Below, piece by piece: positions 7,158 through 10,655 of a DNA stretch of 10,655 nt. This DNA comes from JAFLUQ01 sp964537995 (GTDB lineage: Bacteria; Bacillota; Clostridia; UMGS1883). Location of the stretch: contig CAZICW010000055.1 of the NCBI GenBank assembly GCA_964537995.1, positions 1 to 10,655 on the forward strand. The letters run 5' to 3'. The stretch's first letter is position 1, and the number at the start of each line of letters is the position of its first letter. A program made the position numbers and the translations under genes. The notes beneath the pieces are model-generated. The model saw nothing but the letters and a program-made list of their open reading frames with translations. It searched no databases and was not told where the DNA came from.

Positions 7158-7182
7158 AATTGCTTGATTGTTTGAAGCGATT
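7158..7182 (+). promoter_or_regulatory. Possible small hairpin before rpmJ
   Basis: In the 51-nt infA-rpmJ gap, AATTGCTT (7158-7165) can pair with AAGCGATT (7175-7182) through eight base pairs including one G-U, with a 9-nt loop. It ends just before the rpmJ ribosome binding site AAGGAGGT (7183-7190). It has no T-run after it, so it is not a terminator. It could affect rpmJ translation or mRNA processing, or be chance in an AT-rich gap. Confidence 0.35.
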
Positions 7183-7197
7183 AAGGAGGTAATTAAA

Positions 7198-7311
7198 ATG
7201 AAGGTAAGACCCTCTGTAAAGCCTATTTGCGAAAAGTGCAAAATCATTAAGCGTAAAGGCAAAGTAATGGTTATATGCGAAAACCCCAAGCATAAGCAAA
7301 AGCAGGGCTGA
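7198..7311 (+). CDS. rpmJ: 50S ribosomal protein L36, zinc-binding form
   Basis: L36 is the smallest protein of the large subunit and binds 23S rRNA near the base of the L7/L12 stalk. The 37-residue product starts MKVRPSVKPICEKCKIIKRK and ends NPKHKQKQG, matching the family from end to end. C11, C14, C27 and H32 form the expected zinc site of the C+ type. The start at 7198 has TTAAGGAGGT (7181-7190) with a 7-nt spacer. It is the last gene of the spc part; a 122-nt gap follows before rpsM, unlike the short gaps elsewhere. Some bacteria carry a second, zinc-free L36; none is in this window. Confidence 0.98.
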   Translation: MKVRPSVKPICEKCKIIKRKGKVMVICENPKHKQKQG

Positions 7312-7433
7312 TTGTCTGCCGCCGACCGCGGGCGCGGCTGAAGCCGCACGGTGCGGCTGCCCCGGAACGCGCAATAATTCACCCTTAAAATCCAATAAAA
7401 AGCGTTTTAACTAATTTGGAGGTGTATTAAAGG
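7312..7433 (+). promoter_or_regulatory. rpmJ-rpsM intergenic leader
   Basis: This 122-nt gap is the longest inside the ribosomal cluster. Its first half is GC-rich and contains competing inverted repeats at 7334-7358. Its second half is AT-rich and ends in the rpsM ribosome binding site GGAGGTG (7418-7424), 9 nt before the ATG. I see no convincing -35/-10 pair: TAAAAT at 7386-7391 has no -35 match at the right distance. There is no T-run after the hairpins. In E. coli the matching place, the start of the alpha operon, holds the target of S4 repression. Whether this leader binds S4 is unknown, and I see no shared sequence that would show it. Confidence 0.5.
7334..7358 (+). repeat. Overlapping inverted repeats able to form two exclusive hairpins
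   Basis: GCGGC (7334-7338), loop TGAA, GCCGC (7343-7347) forms one hairpin. AGCCGCA (7342-7348), loop CGG, TGCGGCT (7352-7358) forms a second one. They share the middle arm, so only one can form at a time. The module is three copies of a 6-nt unit, GCGGCT, in alternating orientation. Confidence 0.6.
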
Positions 7434-7802
7434 ATGGCCAGAATAGCCGGTGTTGACTTGCCCAGAGAGAAGCGTGTGGAGATTGGCTTGACATACGTTT
7501 ACGGAATTGGCAGAAGCAGTGCAAATAAAATCCTTGCAAAAACCGGAGTAAACCCCGACACCCGCGTCAAAGACTTGACCGAGGAAGAGGTTTCAAAGCT
7601 CAGAGACGCGATTGACAAAGACTACGTTGTCGAAGGCGACCTTCGCCGCGACGTTGCCCTCAACATAAAGCGTCTCATAGAAATCGGCTCTTACCGCGGA
7701 ACCCGACACAGAAAGGGACTTCCCTGCCGCGGACAAAGAACAAAAACAAACGCGAGAACCCGCAAGGGTCCGAAGCGTACAATCGCAAATAAGAAGAAGT
7801 AA
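7434..7802 (+). CDS. rpsM: 30S ribosomal protein S13
   Basis: S13 lies at the top of the small-subunit head, contacts L5 across the interface and the P-site tRNA through its tail. The 122-residue product starts MARIAGVDLPREKRVEIGLT and has the helical N-terminal domain with YVYGIGRSSANKIL. The signature GTRHRKGLPCRGQRT is at about residues 89-103, followed by the lysine-rich extended tail (RKGPKRTIANKKK). It is the first gene of the alpha part and follows the 122-nt leader. The ribosome binding site GGAGGTG is 9 nt from the ATG. The TAA stop is fused with the ribosome binding site of rpsK (TAAGGAGG). Confidence 0.98.
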   Translation: MARIAGVDLPREKRVEIGLTYVYGIGRSSANKILAKTGVNPDTRVKDLTEEEVSKLRDAIDKDYVVEGDLRRDVALNIKRLIEIGSYRGTRHRKGLPCRGQRTKTNARTRKGPKRTIANKKK

Positions 7803-7814
7803 GGAGGAGCGAGC

Positions 7815-8210
7815 ATGGCTAAGACAGCAAAAAGAACGGTCCGCAAGCGCAAGGAGCGCAAAAACATCGAACGCGGAGCCGCGCATATCCGTAGCACATT
7901 CAACAACACAATCGTGACAATCACCGACGTCAACGGCAACGCTCTTTCTTGGGCGAGCGCGGGCGGACTCGGCTTCCGCGGAAGCAGAAAAAGCACGCCC
8001 TTCGCGGCTCAAACCGCCGCGGAAACCGCCGCAAAGGCCGCTATGGAGCATGGTCTGAAGGTTGTCGAGGTTTTCGTCAAGGGCCCCGGCGCGGGCCGCG
8101 AAGCGGCAATCCGCGCGCTTCAGGCGGCGGGACTTGAAGTAACTCTTATAAAGGACGTTACCCCCATTCCTCACAATGGCTGCCGTCCTCCCAAGAGAAG
8201 AAGAGTCTGA
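7815..8210 (+). CDS. rpsK: 30S ribosomal protein S11
   Basis: S11 forms part of the platform of the small subunit near the mRNA exit and binds together with S6, S18 and S21. The 131-residue product has a basic N-terminus, the core ERGAAHIRSTFNNTIVTITD (residues 19-38), ALSWASAGGLGFRGSRKSTP (43-62), and the C-terminal PIPHNGCRPPKRRRV typical of the family. Its residues GPGAGREAAIRAL (90-102) form the conserved RNA-binding loop. AAGGAGG (7801-7807) lies 7 nt before the ATG and overlaps the rpsM stop. It is followed by rpsD after 22 nt. Confidence 0.98.
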   Translation: MAKTAKRTVRKRKERKNIERGAAHIRSTFNNTIVTITDVNGNALSWASAGGLGFRGSRKSTPFAAQTAAETAAKAAMEHGLKVVEVFVKGPGAGREAAIRALQAAGLEVTLIKDVTPIPHNGCRPPKRRRV

Positions 8211-8232
8211 TTTTTAAAGGAGGTTACAGGAA

Positions 8233-8823
8233 ATGGCTAAAAATATGCAGCCCATTCTCAAGCGTTGCAGAACACTCGGAATCGAACCGGGCGTTATGGG
8301 CATTGATAAAAAGAGCAATCGTAATCCCAAGCCGCAAAGAAGAAAGCAGTCCGAATACGGAATGCAGCTCTATGAGAAGCAAAAGGCGAAGTTTATCTAC
8401 GGCGTGCTTGAAAAGCAGTTCAAGAAATATTTCCTCATGGCGGAAAAAGAAAAGGGAATCACGGGCGAGAACCTGCTTTCCATACTTGAGACAAGGCTCG
8501 ACAACGTAATTTTCCGTCTCGGCTTTGCCAACACCCGCCGCGAGGCCCGTCAGATTGTAAATCACGGGCATATAACTGTGAACGGTAAGCGCGTGAACAT
8601 TCCTTCCTATCTTGTAAAGCCCGGAGACGTCGTTTCCGTTGAGGAAAAATCTTCCGGAGCATGGATAAAGGACATAGTCGAAAGAAATTCCTCTCGCACC
8701 GTCCCCAAGTGGCTCAGTGTCGATAAGGAAACCCTCACGGGCAATGTTGTTGACACTCCGAAGCGCGACGATATTGACTATGAAATCAGCGAAACGCTTA
8801 TTGTCGAGCTGTATTCCAAATAA
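8233..8823 (+). CDS. rpsD: 30S ribosomal protein S4 (cysteine-free zinc site)
   Basis: S4 is a primary assembly protein that binds the 5' domain of 16S rRNA; in several bacteria it also represses its own mRNA. The 196-residue product has the N-terminal region with KQSEYGMQLYEKQKAKFIYG (residues 38-57) and the S4 RNA-binding domain from about residue 87 (ETRLDNVIFRLGFANTRREA, then VNHGHITVNGKRVNIPSYLV). It ends in ETLIVELYSK, as clostridial S4 does. Only one cysteine (C12) remains in the N-terminus, so it is the form without the zinc knuckle. The start follows AAAGGAGGT (8216-8224) by 8 nt. Its location before rpoA is usual for Clostridia, whereas Bacillus subtilis keeps rpsD elsewhere. Confidence 0.97.
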   Translation: MAKNMQPILKRCRTLGIEPGVMGIDKKSNRNPKPQRRKQSEYGMQLYEKQKAKFIYGVLEKQFKKYFLMAEKEKGITGENLLSILETRLDNVIFRLGFANTRREARQIVNHGHITVNGKRVNIPSYLVKPGDVVSVEEKSSGAWIKDIVERNSSRTVPKWLSVDKETLTGNVVDTPKRDDIDYEISETLIVELYSK

Positions 8824-8880
8824 CAGGCTCCCTCGGTTGACTTACTCATAAAAAGTAAATTAAAGTAGGAGGGTTTAACA

Positions 8881-9837
8881 ATGACTGATTTAAGATTTGA
8901 AAAGCCTCACCTTGAGCGCGAAGCTCTCAGTGAGGACGGTTCCTACGGAAAATATGTCGTTTCTCCGCTTCAGCGCGGCTACGGCACAACCTTGGGTAAC
9001 TCCCTTCGCAGAATGATGCTTTCCTCGCTCGAGGGCGCGGCAATCACTTCCATAAAAATAGACGGAATCCAGCACGAGTTTTCAACAATCCCCGGAGTTA
9101 AAGAAGATGTGAGCGAAATTGTGCTTAACATCAAGCAGGTAATAATCAGGCTTCACGGCGACGGCCCGAAAACCGTCTACATCGAAGCCGAGGGCGCGGG
9201 CGAGGTTCGCGCCGCCGATATTCGCTGCGACAGCGACGTTGAAATCGTAAACGGCGACCTGCATCTCGCGACTCTCAACGAAGACGCCAAGCTCTACATG
9301 GAGCTGACTGTGTGCAAGGGGCGCGGCTATGTTTCTTCCGACAGAAACAAGTCCATGAATCAGCTTCTTATCGGACTTATCCCCGTGGATTCAATCTACA
9401 CGCCCGTCCAAAAGGTGAATTATACCGTTGAAAACACCCGTGTCGGGCAGGATACAGACTACGACAAGCTCACAATGGAGGTCTGGACAAACGGCACCAA
9501 AACCGCGGATGAAGCGATAAGCCTTGCGGCAAAAATCATCAACGATCACATGATGCTGTTCATTCAGCTCACCGACGAAGCCATGAACGTAGAAACAATG
9601 GTTGAAAAGGAAGAAACCAAGAAGGAAAAGGTTCTCGAAATGACAATCGAAGAGCTTGACCTCAGCGTTCGTTCCTACAACTGCCTGAAACGCGCGGGAA
9701 TCAATACCGTTGAGGATCTCACCCAGCGCAAGGAAGACGAAATGATGAAGGTTCGCAATCTTGGGCGCAAATCGCTCGACGAGGTGTGCAATAAGCTGCA
9801 AACTCTCGGGCTAAGCTTTGCCCCCGAAGAAGATTAA
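8881..9837 (+). CDS. rpoA: DNA-directed RNA polymerase subunit alpha
   Basis: The alpha subunit forms the dimer on which RNA polymerase assembles, and its C-terminal domain binds UP elements and activators. The 318-residue protein has an N-terminal domain (about 1-230) with RGYGTTLGNSLRRMMLSSLE (residues 32-51) and the conserved GVKEDVSEIVLNIKQV. A charged linker rich in E and K follows (about 240-255). The C-terminal domain (about 255-312) contains RSYNCLKRAGINTVEDL and RNLGRKSLDEV. R264, N267 and C268 match the E. coli positions R265, N268 and C269 that contact UP-element DNA. The start has AGGAGGG (8867-8873) with a 7-nt spacer. The 57-nt gap from rpsD has no clear promoter or terminator. 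Confidence 0.98.
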   Translation: MTDLRFEKPHLEREALSEDGSYGKYVVSPLQRGYGTTLGNSLRRMMLSSLEGAAITSIKIDGIQHEFSTIPGVKEDVSEIVLNIKQVIIRLHGDGPKTVYIEAEGAGEVRAADIRCDSDVEIVNGDLHLATLNEDAKLYMELTVCKGRGYVSSDRNKSMNQLLIGLIPVDSIYTPVQKVNYTVENTRVGQDTDYDKLTMEVWTNGTKTADEAISLAAKIINDHMMLFIQLTDEAMNVETMVEKEETKKEKVLEMTIEELDLSVRSYNCLKRAGINTVEDLTQRKEDEMMKVRNLGRKSLDEVCNKLQTLGLSFAPEED

Positions 9838-9893
9838 GCGTAAGACTAAATTAAACCCCGTGGCATTTTGACACGAATAAGGAGGAAATATCA

Positions 9894-10238
9894 ATGGCCG
9901 GAACAAGAAAGCTCGGTCGTCCGACCGACCATAGAATGGCAATGCTCCGCGGACAGGTGACGGCTCTTCTCGAACACGGTAAAATCGAAACAACCGTGAC
10001 CCGCGCGAAAGAGGTTCGCGCCCTTGCCGAGAACATGATAACTCTCGGCAAGCGCAATAATCTCCACGCCCGCCGTCAAGCCCTTGCTTTCATAACGAAA
10101 GAGGACGTTGTCAAGAAGGTTTTCGACGAAATTGCGCCCAAATACGCGGAGCGTCAGGGCGGATATACTCAAATTATCAGAACGGGTGTACGCCGCGGCG
10201 ACTGCGCTCCCATGGCGATTATCAAGCTCGTGGACTGA
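9894..10238 (+). CDS. rplQ: 50S ribosomal protein L17
   Basis: L17 lies near the polypeptide exit of the large subunit. The 114-residue product has the family signature RKLGRPTDHRMAMLRGQVTA (residues 5-24), then IETTVTRAKEVRALAENMIT and LHARRQALAFI. It ends with a short C-terminal part containing GGYTQIIRTGVRRGDCAPMA and IIKLVD. Length is normal for the short Firmicutes form. AAGGAGGA (9879-9886) precedes the ATG at an 8-nt spacing from GGAGG. It is the last gene of the cluster: a terminator begins within 20 nt of its TGA stop. Confidence 0.98.
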   Translation: MAGTRKLGRPTDHRMAMLRGQVTALLEHGKIETTVTRAKEVRALAENMITLGKRNNLHARRQALAFITKEDVVKKVFDEIAPKYAERQGGYTQIIRTGVRRGDCAPMAIIKLVD

Positions 10239-10248
10239 TTGAACTGTG

Positions 10249-10274
10249 AAAAACGGAGCTGCGGCTCCTTTTTT
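10249..10274 (+). terminator. Rho-independent terminator of the ribosomal cluster
   Basis: An A-run (10249-10253) precedes the stem GGAGC (10255-10259), loop TGCG, stem GCTCC (10264-10268), followed by six T residues (10269-10274). It begins about 10 nt after the rplQ stop. The flanking A- and T-runs can extend the stem past one mismatch. The stem is short but GC-rich with a 4-nt loop. Confidence 0.85.
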
Positions 10275-10373
10275 CGTGCGCGAAAGTTCTCCCCCGCGCC
10301 GCCGGTTCAGCTTTTATTCCCATTAATGAATAAAAAATTAACAAATTTTTTTATTTTATTTAAGCGCTATTTG
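10275..10373. other. Non-coding gap: GC-rich stretch then AT-rich tract
   Basis: Bases 10239-10566 hold no supported gene. After the terminator, 10275-10310 is GC-rich with no pattern I recognise. From about 10313 to 10363 the sequence is strongly AT-rich with several T-tracts ending just above the promoter. The tract at about 10346-10362 falls where an UP element for the RNA polymerase alpha subunit would lie. A 67-codon open frame from TTG 10239 has no ribosome binding site and crosses the terminator, so I do not call it. Confidence 0.6.
10332..10351. repeat. AT-only inverted repeat upstream of the promoter
   Basis: AAAAAATT (10332-10339) and AATTTTTT (10344-10351) are perfect inverted repeats around AACA. 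It lies about 22 nt above the -35 box. It may bend the DNA or act as a weak extra terminator, since the second arm continues as a T-run; it may also be chance in an AT-rich tract. Confidence 0.5.
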
Positions 10374-10402
10374 TTGACAACAGATAAAAAACATGATAAA
10401 AT
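10374..10402 (+). promoter_or_regulatory. Strong sigma-A type promoter for the last gene
   Basis: TTGACA (10374-10379) is a perfect -35 box. After exactly 17 nt comes TAAAAT (10397-10402), five of six matches to the -10 consensus, with TG at 10394-10395 giving an extended -10. The expected transcription start is near 10409. An AT-rich tract lies above the -35. An 11-nt palindrome, TGTTGACAACA (10372-10382), overlaps the -35 and could be an operator. Confidence 0.88.
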
Positions 10403-10408
10403 AACTAT

Positions 10409-10566
10409 AGTAGAAATACTGCACGCGTTGTACGGCGCGTAAAGCAAACGCCAAGCTCGGCGGCGGGAAGCAGAGGTCGACTGCGGAATGTCCTCGAACC
10501 GCGCAAGCGGCGCGCGTGGCGCAGCGCGTAATCAAAATTCTCAATATTAAGGAGGAAAATTTAATC
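10409..10566 (+). promoter_or_regulatory. GC-rich structured 5' leader of the last gene
   Basis: About 158 nt separate the expected transcription start from the ATG, far more than a plain ribosome binding site needs. Possible stems include ACGCG/CGCGT (10423-10427 with 10436-10440, or with 10525-10529), CGCC/GGCG (10449-10452 with 10459-10462), GCAG/CTGC (10470-10473 with 10481-10484), CCGC-GCAA-GCGG with a GNRA-type loop (10499-10510), and CGCGC/GCGCG (10511-10515 with 10524-10528). TCCTC (10491-10495) is complementary to GAGGA (10552-10556) in the ribosome binding site. I do not recognise any known riboswitch consensus in it. No rho-independent terminator is visible inside the leader. Confidence 0.5.
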
Positions 10567-10655
10567 ATGAATACTAAAAAACTTCTCGCAATGGTCGTTG
10601 CGGTCGCAATGGTCGTTGCGGCGGTTCCGATGTTCGGACTTGTCGCAAGCGCGGC
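10567..10655 (+). CDS. N-terminus of a secreted or cell-surface protein, cut by window end
   Basis: Only the first 29 codons and two bases are visible. They encode MNTKKLLAMVVAVAMVVAAV followed by PMFGLVASA. This is a typical Sec signal peptide: a short charged start (K4, K5), a long hydrophobic core, and an AxA-type cleavage motif (A-S-A) near residues 27-29. There is no cysteine of a lipobox in the visible part. The ATG at 10567 is preceded by AAGGAGG (10549-10555) with an 11-nt spacer, slightly long. The hydrophobic core is encoded by a perfect 18-bp tandem repeat. The mature protein is outside the window, so the function cannot be named. The gene has its own promoter and is separate from the ribosomal cluster. 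Confidence 0.85.
   Translation, partial: MNTKKLLAMVVAVAMVVAAVPMFGLVASA
10586..10621 (+). repeat. Perfect 18-bp tandem duplication in the signal peptide
   Basis: TCGCAATGGTCGTTGCGG occurs twice head to tail (10586-10603 and 10604-10621) with no mismatch. The length is a multiple of three, so the frame is kept, and the repeat encodes AMVVAV then AMVVAA in the hydrophobic core. Confidence 0.92.

Noticed and set aside
8837..8865. Promoter before rpoA from TTGACT at 8837-8842
   Set aside because: At 17 nt spacing the -10 would be TTAAAG, only three of six matches; TAAATT is only 13 nt away. Not strong enough to call.
9868..9894. Promoter before rplQ from TTGACA at 9868-9873
   Set aside because: The only -10-like match, TATCAA, is at 15 nt spacing and would start transcription inside rplQ.
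10239..10442. Open frame of 67 codons after rplQ
   Set aside because: It starts with TTG right after the rplQ stop without a ribosome binding site, crosses the terminator and runs through the promoter.
10409..10566. A known riboswitch (c-di-GMP-I, glutamine, ZTP, fluoride, THF types) in the last leader
   Set aside because: I compared the conserved core sequences from memory and found no convincing match; a few shared short words are not enough.
1..10655. CRISPR array, tRNA or rRNA gene, insertion sequence or prophage part
   Set aside because: No spaced direct repeats, cloverleaf-type sequence, transposase or integrase frame was seen; the window is almost entirely ribosomal operon.

Overview
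The window is the distal two thirds of a bacterial S10/spc/alpha ribosomal-protein cluster, followed at its right end by the start of an unrelated transcription unit. All complete genes and the truncated first and last genes lie on the + strand. The gene content (adk and map between secY and infA, a small KOW protein between map and infA, rpsD directly before rpoA, type Z S14 and a zinc-ribbon L24), the strong AAGGAGG ribosome binding sites and the protein sequences point to a Gram-positive anaerobe of the class Clostridia, probably an Oscillospiraceae/Ruminococcaceae-like gut lineage. That placement is inference from family knowledge; there is no rRNA in the window.

Layout. Bases 1-275 hold the end of rplN. 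Then come rplX, rplE, rpsN, rpsH, rplF, rplR, rpsE, rpmD, rplO, secY, adk, map, a KOW-domain gene, infA and rpmJ (290-7311), with gaps of 1-51 nt or small overlaps. A 122-nt gap with GC-rich competing hairpins (7312-7433) precedes the alpha-operon part: rpsM, rpsK, rpsD, rpoA, rplQ (7434-10238). A hairpin plus T-run terminator at about 10249-10274 closes the cluster.

The last 380 bases differ from the rest. An AT-rich tract, a near-consensus sigma-A promoter (10374-10402) and a GC-rich leader of about 158 nt lead into a gene whose first 29 codons encode a signal peptide. That gene is cut by the window end.

Together the genes supply both ribosomal subunits (L14, L24, L5, L6, L18, L30, L15, L36, L17; S14, S8, S5, S13, S11, S4), initiation factor IF1, the protein-export channel SecY, adenylate kinase, methionine aminopeptidase and the RNA polymerase alpha subunit. 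Most of the window is conserved housekeeping sequence with no sign of a new system. The parts most worth a second look are the rpsM leader, the TTG-started infA and its KOW neighbour, and the promoter, leader and repeat-bearing signal peptide at the right end.
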